From assembly GCA_964487215.1 (NCBI GenBank), contig CAZAPU010000002.1:1-33581 (forward strand): a stretch of 33,581 nucleotides of DNA. The letters run 5' to 3'. The notes under the pieces are model-generated. The model had not been told where the DNA came from. It worked only from the letters and a program-made list of their open reading frames with translations, and did not search any database. Position 1 is the stretch's first letter; the number at the start of each line of letters is the position of its first letter. Below are positions 23,404-31,066 of the stretch, in pieces. A program made the translations under genes and the position numbers. This DNA is from CAG-611 sp964487215 (GTDB lineage Bacteria > Bacillota_I > Bacilli_A > RF39 > UBA660).

Positions 23404-23761
23404 TAAAGGACAATCATTAGTACTTTTTGTTGTATTTATACCAATATTTATACTTATATTTACACTTATATTTGATTCAGCTGCAATAGTAACTGAGTCA
23501 GTAAGAATTAAAAATATTGGAAAAGAAGCAATTACTTATTTAACAGAAAAAGAAACTGATATAGATACGGTAAAAAAAATAATATTAAAGAATGATAAAG
23601 ATATTGAAATAGTAAAAATAAATAAAAATGAAATTAGAATAAAAAGAGTAATTGATAGTTATTTTGGAGCTATTATTGGACATGAAACTTATGAATTAGA
23701 AGTATATTATGTTGGAATAATGAAAGATGGGAAACTAATTATCGAAGAAAAGGGGATCTAA
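23396..23761 (+). CDS. TadE/TadF-like pseudopilin lacking Glu+5
   Basis: A 121-residue protein starting MNNKG followed by QSLVLFVVFIPIFILIF, a third leader of the same class: Gly5/Gln6, but the +5 residue is Leu instead of the Glu that guides pilin assembly and processing. The hydrophobic helix (to about residue 25) is followed by a soluble domain of mixed beta strands (DIEIVKINKNEIRIKRVID, YELEVYYVG). ATG 23396 has GTGG upstream and overlaps the preceding stop codon region by eight bases. By position it takes the place of TadF/TadG in Tad loci. Loss of Glu+5 is seen in some minor pilins and may place the protein at the tip or in the membrane as an assembly primer (inference). Confidence 0.72.
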   Translation: MNNKGQSLVLFVVFIPIFILIFTLIFDSAAIVTESVRIKNIGKEAITYLTEKETDIDTVKKIILKNDKDIEIVKINKNEIRIKRVIDSYFGAIIGHETYELEVYYVGIMKDGKLIIEEKGI

Positions 23762-23762
23762 A

Positions 23763-24536
23763 ATGCAAACAAAGAATAAAGGGAAAATTATTACTGTAAC
23801 CTCTACAAAAGGTGGAGTAGGTAAAACGACAACTGTTTTAAATTTAGCAGCAGCTTATTCAACCTTAAAGAAAACTGTATTAATTATAGATTTTGATGTA
23901 TATAGTGGTGATATAGCAGTTGCAGTTAATTCTAATAATGAAAAAACAGTATTTAATTTAGTAGAAGATCTTACCAATAACAGATATGAAAAAATAGAAG
24001 ATTATATTTTTAATTATAACGAATCAATCTCGATAATTGCATCTCCTAAAGATCCAAGATTAGCAAATAAAATTGACTTTAAATATATACCACTTATATT
24101 AGATAATATTGTTTTTAAATACGATGTAATATTAATTGATACATATCATGTTTTAAGTAAGAGTAATATTATTACAATAGATAATAGTGATGCAATTTTA
24201 TATATTTTTACAAATGATACATTTGATTTAAAAAACTCAAGAAGCTTTATATCTGTAATAAAAGATACAGGTATGGAAAATGTATTTGTATTGCTTAATG
24301 AATCGATAAATTTAGAAAAAAATTATTTTTCACTATATGATATTAGAAATGTTTTAAAAACTAATATTGATTTTACTATACCTAAAAGTTTTCATATAAG
24401 AAATATAGATAAATATATAATGGATGGGGAAATTCCAGCATTAAATCAAAAATTAGGTTTATTAAATGGCAAAGATGGCAAAAAATTTGTCGCTATGGCA
24501 GAAACTTTAATTGAAGATAAAAAGGAGGTTATTTGA
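23763..24536 (+). CDS. tadZ: TadZ/CpaE-like ParA family ATPase
   Basis: A 257-residue MinD/ParA-type ATPase. The deviant Walker A STKGGVGKTTTVLNLAAAYS (about residues 14-33) has both signature lysines; VLIIDFDVYSGDIAV is the A' motif and YDVILIDTYHVLS is Walker B. In Tad systems TadZ/CpaE positions the pilus machine in the cell, often at a pole. The N-terminal receiver-like atypical domain of Proteobacterial TadZ is absent, so this is the compact ATPase-only form common in monoderms. It lies between the pseudopilins and TadA, one base after the preceding stop, and its TGA overlaps the tadA start (TGATG). Confidence 0.86.
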   Translation: MQTKNKGKIITVTSTKGGVGKTTTVLNLAAAYSTLKKTVLIIDFDVYSGDIAVAVNSNNEKTVFNLVEDLTNNRYEKIEDYIFNYNESISIIASPKDPRLANKIDFKYIPLILDNIVFKYDVILIDTYHVLSKSNIITIDNSDAILYIFTNDTFDLKNSRSFISVIKDTGMENVFVLLNESINLEKNYFSLYDIRNVLKTNIDFTIPKSFHIRNIDKYIMDGEIPALNQKLGLLNGKDGKKFVAMAETLIEDKKEVI

Positions 24537-25870
24537 TGAAAAAGACATTATCAGAAGCATTCGAAATTGAACAAACTCCTAAAGTATTTGCAAAAGCCAT
24601 TGCAGATTATAATATTTTTGAAGACAAAGCTCTTTTAGATAGTCTAAGAAATAAAGTTATTCAAAATTTAATAGATAATGATATACCTAAAGATAAATAT
24701 CTTACTCAATTTATTAATGATGAAATAGATAAATCACTTGAAGGATATGATTTATCTAACTTAGAAAGAAATCATATCTTTAATTTAATTGAAAATGAAA
24801 TAAATGGTTTTGGACCAATTACTGAATTACTTGATGATCCAAGTGTTACTGAAATAATGGTTAATGGTCCTGATGAAATTTATATAGAAATTGATGGACA
24901 AATAGTAAAGGATGAATCAATCTCATTTATTAATGATGATCATATTATAAGAACTATTCAAAGAATGATTCAACCATTAGGTAGAACAATAGATGTAGCC
25001 AATCCAATGGTAGATTCAAGATTACCAGATGGTTCTAGAATTAATGCTATTATACCTCCATTATCTTTAAATGGACCTGTAATAACAATAAGAAAATTTA
25101 AACAAAATCTTACAACAATTGATGATTTAATAAGAAATGGTACCTTAACTCCTTATATGGCAAGATTTTTGGAAGCATGTGTACTAGGTAAATTAAACAT
25201 TCTAGTATGTGGTGGTACTGGTAGTGGAAAAACTACATTATTAAATGTATTATCATCATTCATTAAAGATGATGAAAGAATTATTACAATAGAAGATGCT
25301 GCTGAATTAAAATTAAAACAAAGACATGTAATTACTTTGGAAACAAGAAACATGAATTATGAAAAAGAAGGAGAAGTTACAATAAGAGATCTAGTAATTA
25401 ATGCTTTAAGAATGAGACCAGATCGTATTATTGTTGGTGAAGTTCGTGGTAAGGAAGCATTTGATATGCTACAAGCTATGAATACAGGACATGAGGGTAG
25501 TTTATCAACTCTGCATGCAAATGGTCCTGAGGATTGCTTAAATAGGCTAGAAACAATGGTTTTAATGGCAGGTATACAAATTCCAGTAAAAGCACTTCGT
25601 GAATATATTGAAAAAGCAATTAATATTGTAGTAAATATTGAAAGATTATCAGATGGTAAAAGAAAAGTTACAAGCATATGTGAAGTAATTGGAATAAAAG
25701 ATGATGAAATAAAATTAAAAGAAATATTCTCATTTAAACAAAAAGGTCTTACATCAAATGGTGAAGTTGATGGAGCATTTATATTATATAAATATATTCC
25801 AATTGTATATAGTAAGATAAAAAGTAGAGGTATTGATTCAATAGATGATATATTTGAAAATTTAAAATAA
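24536..25870 (+). CDS. tadA: TadA/CpaF secretion ATPase
   Basis: A 444-residue hexameric ATPase of the type II/IV secretion superfamily that powers Tad pilus assembly. N-terminal helical domain, then a beta domain (VTEIMVNGPDEIYIEI), the RFKQ-like region ITIRKFKQNLTTIDDL, Walker A LVCGGTGSGKTTLLNVL, an Asp box (IITIEDAAELKL), Walker B LRMRPDRIIVGEVRGKEAFD, and His box HEGSLSTLHANGPEDCLNRL. These are the CpaF-subfamily forms. ATG 24536 is preferred over the TTG at 24533, as AAGGAGG lies seven bases upstream. The stop is followed by a GGTGA site for tadB. It is the clearest marker that the locus is a Tad system instead of type IV competence pili. Confidence 0.96.
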   Translation: MKKTLSEAFEIEQTPKVFAKAIADYNIFEDKALLDSLRNKVIQNLIDNDIPKDKYLTQFINDEIDKSLEGYDLSNLERNHIFNLIENEINGFGPITELLDDPSVTEIMVNGPDEIYIEIDGQIVKDESISFINDDHIIRTIQRMIQPLGRTIDVANPMVDSRLPDGSRINAIIPPLSLNGPVITIRKFKQNLTTIDDLIRNGTLTPYMARFLEACVLGKLNILVCGGTGSGKTTLLNVLSSFIKDDERIITIEDAAELKLKQRHVITLETRNMNYEKEGEVTIRDLVINALRMRPDRIIVGEVRGKEAFDMLQAMNTGHEGSLSTLHANGPEDCLNRLETMVLMAGIQIPVKALREYIEKAINIVVNIERLSDGKRKVTSICEVIGIKDDEIKLKEIFSFKQKGLTSNGEVDGAFILYKYIPIVYSKIKSRGIDSIDDIFENLK

Positions 25871-25884
25871 AAGAAGGTGAAGAA

Positions 25885-26886
25885 ATGGCACAATATATAA
25901 CATTATTTGTACAAATCATTTTAATAGTAGGTTTAATTGCTATTTCTTTTACTTTGTTTAGAACAAAAGATGTCATCTCCAAGGAAGAAAGAATAACAAA
26001 ATTTTCTGTTCATGCTATTTCAGATAAACCTATTTCATTTTTTGATAAATTAGAAAAAATATATGCAGATTTAACCAATAAATTATCTAAGTTTTTAAAA
26101 AGATTTAAGGGCTTGAATAAATATAGTGAAAAATATGAAAAATATGTTGATCAAACAGAAAAGATAAGAAAAGATAGTATGGATTTTATTTCTCATAAGA
26201 TTTTAATTGGTTTGATTACTATTATTGTAACCATAGTTTCAGATGTATTAAGAAACCAACAAATTACAATTTTACAAGTATTATTTTGTTTTGTAGCAGG
26301 ATATATGATACCTGATATTATTTTACAATTTAAGATAAGAAATGAAAGAATAAGAATTGAAAATGATCTATTAAAAGCTATAACTATTATGAATAATGCT
26401 TTTAAATCAGGAAGAAGTATTATGCAAGCAGTAGAATTAGTTTATATTGAATTAGATGGTCCTATAAGTGATGAATTTAGAAAAATGTTTATTGATTTAA
26501 CTTATGGATTAGAATTATCTGTAGTATTTAAAAGATTTTCAGATAGAGTACAATTAGATGAAGTAAATTATATGGCTTCTTCACTTGTAATATTAAATAA
26601 AACAGGTGGTAATATTGTTAAAGTATTTAATACTATTGAAAGAGGTTTCTTTGATAGAAAAAAACTTAAACAAGAATTAAAGAGTACTACTGCATTATCA
26701 GAATTAGTTTTTAAATTATTAGTATTGATGCCAATATTAATATTTGTTTTGGTATTTATATTTAATTCTAATTACTTTAATCCTTTATTTAATACTGCAA
26801 TAGGTAGAATAGTTCTAGTAGTAATATTAATTATTTACATATTATATGTATTAATAGTAAAAAGATTAATTAGGACGGAAGAGTGA
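25885..26886 (+). CDS. tadB: TadB-like inner-membrane platform protein
   Basis: A 333-residue membrane protein with an N-terminal helix, two helices in the middle (about residues 107-150), and two at the C-terminus (about 275-325). Between them lies a T2SSF domain: LLKAITIMNNAFKSGRSIMQ, DGPISDEFRKMF, LTYGLELSVVFKRFSDRV and ALSELVFKLLVLMP. This is the platform that TadA drives. The gene is directly before tadC with a similar T2SSF domain, the canonical tadB-tadC pair. An overlapping spurious reading frame on the other strand has no support. Four bases separate its stop from the tadC start. Confidence 0.9.
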   Translation: MAQYITLFVQIILIVGLIAISFTLFRTKDVISKEERITKFSVHAISDKPISFFDKLEKIYADLTNKLSKFLKRFKGLNKYSEKYEKYVDQTEKIRKDSMDFISHKILIGLITIIVTIVSDVLRNQQITILQVLFCFVAGYMIPDIILQFKIRNERIRIENDLLKAITIMNNAFKSGRSIMQAVELVYIELDGPISDEFRKMFIDLTYGLELSVVFKRFSDRVQLDEVNYMASSLVILNKTGGNIVKVFNTIERGFFDRKKLKQELKSTTALSELVFKLLVLMPILIFVLVFIFNSNYFNPLFNTAIGRIVLVVILIIYILYVLIVKRLIRTEE

Positions 26887-26890
26887 TAAT

Positions 26891-27604
26891 ATGAAAGAAA
26901 AAGAAAAAAGAAAATATCATTTAAGTAGTAAAATTTATAGTAAAACAACTATTAGAAATATTGAAAGAAAAATTGATTTATTGGGTGTAAACAATACTAT
27001 TGATCCAATAAATATATTAAATATTAGATTATTTGTTTCAATTTTTACTTTTTTTGTGATATTATATTTCTTGGATTTTGGATATTTAATTGCACCTGTA
27101 GTTACTTTTGTAATTTATATGTTATTTATGCCAGTTGTTATTGATACAAAAATTGAAAAAAGAAGAAAAGTTCTTGAAAAAGATGCTATGTATTTTTTTG
27201 AAATATTAGTCTTATCTTTAGAAGCTGGAAGAAATATAAAAACTGCAATTGAAGTTACTACAGAGAATATTGATTCAGAATTATCAGATGAATTTAAAAG
27301 AGTATTATTAGATGTAAAATATGGTAAAAATCTTAATGAATCATTAAATGATTTAAAGTTTAGAATACCTTCAGATACAATAAATAATATTATTTTAAAT
27401 ATTAGAGAAGCAAATATTTTTGGAAATAATGTCATTGAAACTGTATATAGTCAAATAGATTATATTAGAGAAAAAAGAATATTTGAAGCAAAAGCTTTCA
27501 TTAGTAAGATTCCAATAAAAATTAGTGTTGTTTCAGTTGTATTCTTCATACCATTATTACTATTATTATTGCTTTCACCAATGTTAATTGAACTTTTAGG
27601 TTAG
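26891..27604 (+). CDS. tadC: TadC-like inner-membrane platform protein
   Basis: A 237-residue membrane protein. Two helices in the first half (about residues 45-85), a T2SSF domain (MYFFEILVLSLEAGRNIKTA, SELSDEFKRVLLDVKYGKNL, NNIILNIREANIFGNNVIET) and a C-terminal hydrophobic helix (SVVSVVFFIPLLLLLLLSPM). Paralogous to tadB, with which it forms the platform. It is shorter than typical TadC (about 280-320), mostly at the N-terminus. GAGTGATAAT precedes the ATG, overlapping the end of tadB. It is the last Tad gene here; yebC follows after 10 bases with its own AGGAGG site and may be co-transcribed. Confidence 0.88.
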   Translation: MKEKEKRKYHLSSKIYSKTTIRNIERKIDLLGVNNTIDPINILNIRLFVSIFTFFVILYFLDFGYLIAPVVTFVIYMLFMPVVIDTKIEKRRKVLEKDAMYFFEILVLSLEAGRNIKTAIEVTTENIDSELSDEFKRVLLDVKYGKNLNESLNDLKFRIPSDTINNIILNIREANIFGNNVIETVYSQIDYIREKRIFEAKAFISKIPIKISVVSVVFFIPLLLLLLLSPMLIELLG

Positions 27605-27614
27605 GAGGATTTTT

Positions 27615-28334
27615 ATGAGTGGACATTCAAAATGGTCAACAATCAAAAGAAAAAAAGGGTTAATTGATGATGAAAGAAGTAAAATCTTTCAAAAATTAAA
27701 TAAAGAAATATTTGTAGCAGCAAAAAGTGGTGATAAGGATCCAGAAAACAATCCAAATCTTAGAATGGTAATAGATAAAGCAAAAGCTGAAAATATGCCA
27801 AAAGATAGAATTCAAGCTGCTATTGATAAAGCTCATTCAAGTAATAATGCAGAAAACTATGAAGCTATAAGATATGAAGGATATGCATCAGGTGGAGTAG
27901 CAGTTATGGTTGACTGTTTAACAGATAATAAAAATAGAACCGCAAGTGATGTAAGAAGTACATTTACTAAAAGAGGTGGAAACTTAGGTACAGATGGTAG
28001 TGTCTCATATTTATTTGATAGAAAAGGAATAATTGTTTTACCAAAAACATATGATGAAGAAATTTTAATGAATATAGCTATAGAAAATGATGCAATTGAC
28101 TTTATAGTTAACGATGATTGTTATGAAATATATACAACATATGAAGATTTTATTAAAATGAATACAGCTTTAGAAAATAATAGCATTACTGAATTCATAA
28201 TGAATGAAACTAGATATATACCACAAAATACAATTAAATTAGATGAAGAAAAAACAGAGAAAGTTTATTCATTAATTGAAACTTTAGAAGATTTAGATGA
28301 TGTACAAAATGTATATCACAATATGGAAGAGTAA
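27615..28334 (+). CDS. yebC: YebC/PmpR family translation/regulatory factor
   Basis: A 239-residue protein of the YebC family. The N-terminal SGHSKWSTIKRKKGLIDDER, KIFQKLNKEIFVAAKSG, NMPKDRIQAAIDKA and YEAIRYEGYASGGVAVMVDC are the diagnostic blocks, and RGGNLGTDGSVSYLFDRKG the central one. Once described as transcriptional regulators, family members (and mitochondrial TACO1) are now linked to translation of difficult, proline-rich sequences. The KKGLIDDER segment differs slightly from the usual K-K-A-A-x-D-A-x-R. It follows the Tad operon after ten bases with AGGAGG and is the last gene before a terminator; whether it shares the Tad promoter is not clear. Confidence 0.96.
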   Translation: MSGHSKWSTIKRKKGLIDDERSKIFQKLNKEIFVAAKSGDKDPENNPNLRMVIDKAKAENMPKDRIQAAIDKAHSSNNAENYEAIRYEGYASGGVAVMVDCLTDNKNRTASDVRSTFTKRGGNLGTDGSVSYLFDRKGIIVLPKTYDEEILMNIAIENDAIDFIVNDDCYEIYTTYEDFIKMNTALENNSITEFIMNETRYIPQNTIKLDEEKTEKVYSLIETLEDLDDVQNVYHNMEE

Positions 28335-28346
28335 ATACTCTTTTTT
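28327..28346 (+). terminator. Terminator after yebC
   Basis: AAGAGT (28327-28332) and ACTCTT (28337-28342) around the four-base loop AAAT, then TTTT. The yebC stop codon lies in the stem. Confidence 0.75.
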
Positions 28347-28347
28347 A

Positions 28348-28376
28348 TTGACAAAATTGTTTTAAATAATTATAAT
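28348..28376 (+). promoter_or_regulatory. Perfect consensus promoter of an orphan gene
   Basis: TTGACA (28348-28353), 17 bases, TATAAT (28371-28376): ideal sigma-A hexamers and spacing, directly after the yebC terminator. Confidence 0.85.
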
Positions 28377-28402
28377 AATTTTCAACTTGGTGGTGATTTA
28401 GT

Positions 28403-29008
28403 ATGAATATTAATGATTTTAAAGTAAAAAAAGAAACTTTATCATATAGAAATAATGGTAACAAAATTGTTTCGGATACATATACATTAACAAAAGATAA
28501 TGGTCATAGCTTATCATATTTTTTAGGTAATATTTATACTAGTAACATTAATGATAAAAATTTATGGAACCAATTTATAATTTATAATAATTTTTCAGTT
28601 ATTAGAGTTTCAAATAAAACTTATAATAAACCAATAATATGGGATTCAATAGATTTTAAAAATGATTTTATTAATTTTCTATTTCGTTGTAATGATAAAG
28701 AAACAGTAATTAATGGAATGGAAATATTAGCAATAACTTCCATATCTAATAATGAAATATTTCAAATAATTACTAATAATAATTTGACTACAAAATATAA
28801 TAAAATGATGGAAGAATATAGAAATACTGAATATAATGATACAACCAAAAATATATTGTTTATTTGTAGAGAAAGTAATTCAGTAATTAAAAATATTATT
28901 TTTGAATTAGATAAAAAAATTAGGCAAAATAATTTTCATAAAGAAGAAAACAAAATATATGAAAGAAAGATATTAAAAGATTTTAAAAGCACTTTAAAGA
29001 AACAGTAA
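28403..29008 (+). CDS. Unrecognised soluble protein with a strong promoter
   Basis: A 201-residue protein that I do not recognise. It begins MNINDFKVKKETLSYRNNGN, then has alternating beta-like strands (NNFSVIRVSNKTYNKPIIW) and a helical, charged C-terminal half rich in Asn, Lys and Glu (FELDKKIRQNNFHKEENKIY). There is no signal peptide, transmembrane helix or recognisable catalytic motif. The start has GGTGGTGAT upstream. The gene is monocistronic, with a consensus promoter before and a hairpin terminator after, which implies steady expression. The Asn-rich composition matches its genome neighbours, so there is no compositional sign of recent transfer. Confidence 0.72.
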   Translation: MNINDFKVKKETLSYRNNGNKIVSDTYTLTKDNGHSLSYFLGNIYTSNINDKNLWNQFIIYNNFSVIRVSNKTYNKPIIWDSIDFKNDFINFLFRCNDKETVINGMEILAITSISNNEIFQIITNNNLTTKYNKMMEEYRNTEYNDTTKNILFICRESNSVIKNIIFELDKKIRQNNFHKEENKIYERKILKDFKSTLKKQ

Positions 29009-29032
29009 ATAAATAGATTTACTGTTATTTTT
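29001..29032 (+). terminator. Terminator after the orphan gene
   Basis: AACAGTAAAT (29001-29010) pairs with ATTTACTGTT (29017-29026) around AAATAG, followed by ATTTTTA. The stop codon lies in the stem. Confidence 0.72.
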
Positions 29033-29033
29033 A

Positions 29034-29042
29034 TGTTATAAT
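29034..29042 (+). promoter_or_regulatory. Extended -10 promoter of tcdA
   Basis: TG-t-TATAAT with no convincing -35; the GGTGAT site of tcdA follows after a very short leader. Confidence 0.45.
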
Positions 29043-29058
29043 TTCATTGGTGATTTTT

Positions 29059-29748
29059 ATGAATCAATTTGAAAGATTAGAAATATTAATTAATAAAAAC
29101 AATTTAAATAAAATAAAAAACATGTCTATTCTTGTTATAGGATTAGGTGGAGTAGGGTCTTATGTAGTAGAATCTCTTGTTAGAAGTGGAGTAGGTAACC
29201 TTATTCTAGTTGATTTTGATAAAATAGATATTAGTAATTTAAATAGACAACTTATGACTAATTTAAATAATATAGGTGAATTAAAAACAGATGAGTTAGA
29301 ACAAAGATGTAAAAGTATTAATGAAGAATGTAATATCATTAAAATAAATAGTTTTATAGATGAAAATAATATTGATCTTTTATTTAAGAATAAAATAGAT
29401 TATTTAATTGATTGTCAAGATACTATAAAAACAAAGAAATTAATAATAAAAGAGTGTTTAAATAGAAATATTAAATTTATTACATGTATGGGGACTGGTA
29501 ATAAATTAGATCCATCTAAATTAGAAATAATAGACTTAAGAAAAACAAATTATGATCCAATAGCTAAATTACTTAGAAAATGGATTAAAGATGAAAGAAT
29601 AAATAAAAAAATAATATGTTGTTGTTCTACTGAAAAACCAATTAAAACTGATAGTAAAACAATTGGTTCAACTTCTTTTGTACCTGCTTCAGCAGGTTTA
29701 CTTATTACTAGTTATATAGTAAATGACATAATAAAAGAAAGTATTTAA
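29059..29748 (+). CDS. tcdA: tRNA threonylcarbamoyladenosine dehydratase
   Basis: A 229-residue ThiF/E1-like enzyme that cyclises t6A at position 37 of ANN-decoding tRNAs to ct6A, using ATP. The adenylation fold shows VIGLGGVGSYVVESLVRSG (nucleotide loop), LILVDFDKIDISNLNRQL (Asp and the Arg-Gln of the active site), DCQDTIKTK and the late CCCSTEKP and GSTSFVPASAGLLI blocks, typical of the TcdA (CsdL/YrvM) group rather than ThiF or MoeB, which have two CxxC zinc motifs not visible here. It is somewhat shorter than Bacillus YrvM (about 254). The neighbour rarA (here convergent) is the same as in Bacillus (yrvM-yrvN). ATG 29059 has GGTGAT before it. Confidence 0.92.
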   Translation: MNQFERLEILINKNNLNKIKNMSILVIGLGGVGSYVVESLVRSGVGNLILVDFDKIDISNLNRQLMTNLNNIGELKTDELEQRCKSINEECNIIKINSFIDENNIDLLFKNKIDYLIDCQDTIKTKKLIIKECLNRNIKFITCMGTGNKLDPSKLEIIDLRKTNYDPIAKLLRKWIKDERINKKIICCCSTEKPIKTDSKTIGSTSFVPASAGLLITSYIVNDIIKESI

Positions 29749-29765
29749 TTATTACTTTCTTTTTT
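29733..29765. terminator. Bidirectional terminator between tcdA and rarA
   Basis: AGAAAGTA (29736-29743) pairs with TACTTTCT (29753-29760) around nine bases, with A and T runs on the outer sides; both stop codons lie in the loop. Confidence 0.7.
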
Positions 29766-30971
29766 ATACTTTTCTATTTTTTCATAGATATTTTTTAATT
29801 GAGTTTCATACTTTGAACTATCTTTTGGTAAATAATACTTTTCATCTTCTATACCACTTGGTAAATAGGTTTGTTTTACAATACTATTTTTATAATTATG
29901 AGGATATAAATAGCCAATATAAGGGCTTTTTAAGTAAGTTGGTATTTCTCCTAGGTTTTTAGTTTTTACATCATTTATGGCCTTGTCTATGGCCAAATAT
30001 GCAGTATTAGATTTAGGACTTAATGCCATTTCTATAACTATATTAGATAAAGGTATTACTGCTTCAGGTAAACCAACTCTTTCACAAGCCGAAATAACAC
30101 TATTAAGTTTAGGACCTAGACTTGGATTAGCAAGACCAATATCCTCATAAACAATAACTGATAATCTTCTAAAAATAATATCTAAATCTTCAGCAACTAA
30201 TAATCTAGCTAAATAATGAAGACTTGCATTAACATCACTACCTCTAATTGATTTTTGCAAAGCACTAATTGCAGTAAAATATCCTTCTTCATTTTTATCA
30301 AAATCAAATACAGGCTTTGGATTAATATTTTTAATAATATCAATATCTATTTTATGTTCTTTATTTGAATAATAAGCAACTTCAAGTAAATTATATGCAA
30401 ATCTTAAATCAAATCTAGCAATATTTGCAATATATTCCAGTGTTTTATTATCAATTTGTATACCTTTTAAATCTTCATGTTTAATTGCTTTTTTAAGACC
30501 TTTTAAAATATCTTTTTCATTTAATGGTTCAAGTTTAAATATTTGACATCTACTTCTAATAGCAGGATTAATTTTATGATATGGATTTGCAGTAGTTAAT
30601 CCTATTAAAGTAATTAAACCACTTTCTAGACAAGGTAATAATAAATCTTGTTTATCTTTATTTAATCTATGTATTTCATCCATAATAAGAATCATACCAT
30701 CATACATTTTTGCTTCTTCAACTACTATATCAAAGTCTTTTTTATTACTCATAGTAGCATTTAAAAATCTATAATTAGTTTTGAGATCATTTACAATTGC
30801 ATTAGCAATAGATGTTTTACCTATACCAGGTTCACCATATAAAATCATGGAAAAAAGTTTATTATTTTTAACCATATTTGATATTATTTTATCCTTACCA
30901 ATTAAATGTGATTGTCCTAGAACATCATTTAATGATTTAGGTGCTAATTTTAATGCTAAAGGTTTATCCAT
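29745..30971 (-). CDS. rarA: Replication-associated recombination protein RarA
   Basis: A 408-residue AAA+ ATPase related to clamp loaders that acts at stalled replication forks. Motifs: LAPKSLNDVLGQSHLIG at the start, Walker A YGEPGIGKTSIANAI, Walker B MILIMDEIHRLNK, sensor 1 LIGLTTANPYHKIN, Arg-finger AIRSRCQIFKLEPL, and the C-terminal tetramerisation domain (FTAISALQKSIRGSDVNASL, HYLARLL, YEDIGLANP, LPSGIEDEKYY). ATG 30971 is preferred to a more upstream in-frame start because it has GGAAGTGAT and gives the family start MDKPLALKLAPKSL. It is convergent with tcdA, its partner in Bacillus, with a four-base 3' overlap. A tentative extended -10 promoter lies upstream. Confidence 0.96.
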   Translation of the reverse strand: MDKPLALKLAPKSLNDVLGQSHLIGKDKIISNMVKNNKLFSMILYGEPGIGKTSIANAIVNDLKTNYRFLNATMSNKKDFDIVVEEAKMYDGMILIMDEIHRLNKDKQDLLLPCLESGLITLIGLTTANPYHKINPAIRSRCQIFKLEPLNEKDILKGLKKAIKHEDLKGIQIDNKTLEYIANIARFDLRFAYNLLEVAYYSNKEHKIDIDIIKNINPKPVFDFDKNEEGYFTAISALQKSIRGSDVNASLHYLARLLVAEDLDIIFRRLSVIVYEDIGLANPSLGPKLNSVISACERVGLPEAVIPLSNIVIEMALSPKSNTAYLAIDKAINDVKTKNLGEIPTYLKSPYIGYLYPHNYKNSIVKQTYLPSGIEDEKYYLPKDSSKYETQLKNIYEKIEKYKKESNN

Positions 30972-30991
30972 GATATCACTTCCATATCTAT

Positions 30992-31020
30992 ATTTTACCA
31001 TATAATTTAAAATAAATTAA
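30992..31020 (-). promoter_or_regulatory. Promoter of rarA
   Basis: On the minus strand TTAATT (31015-31020), 17 bases, TAAAAT (30992-30997) with TG-g directly before the -10. The -35 is weak. Confidence 0.42.
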
Positions 31021-31038
31021 TGTATTATTTCAATTTAA

Positions 31039-31047
31039 TGCTATAAT
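31039..31047 (+). promoter_or_regulatory. Extended -10 promoter of xerD
   Basis: TG-c-TATAAT lies 19 bases before the xerD start, with no clear -35. GGGAG follows as the ribosome-binding site. Confidence 0.45.
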
Positions 31048-31066
31048 TAAATAGGGAGTAATTATT

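Noticed and set aside
24533..24538. TTG at 24533 as the tadA start
   Set aside because: The ATG three bases later overlaps the tadZ stop (TGATG) and is better spaced from AAGGAGG.
25357..25893. Open frame of 178 codons on the minus strand over tadA
   Set aside because: It is the mirror of a strongly conserved ATPase gene, has no ribosome-binding site and no recognisable protein features.
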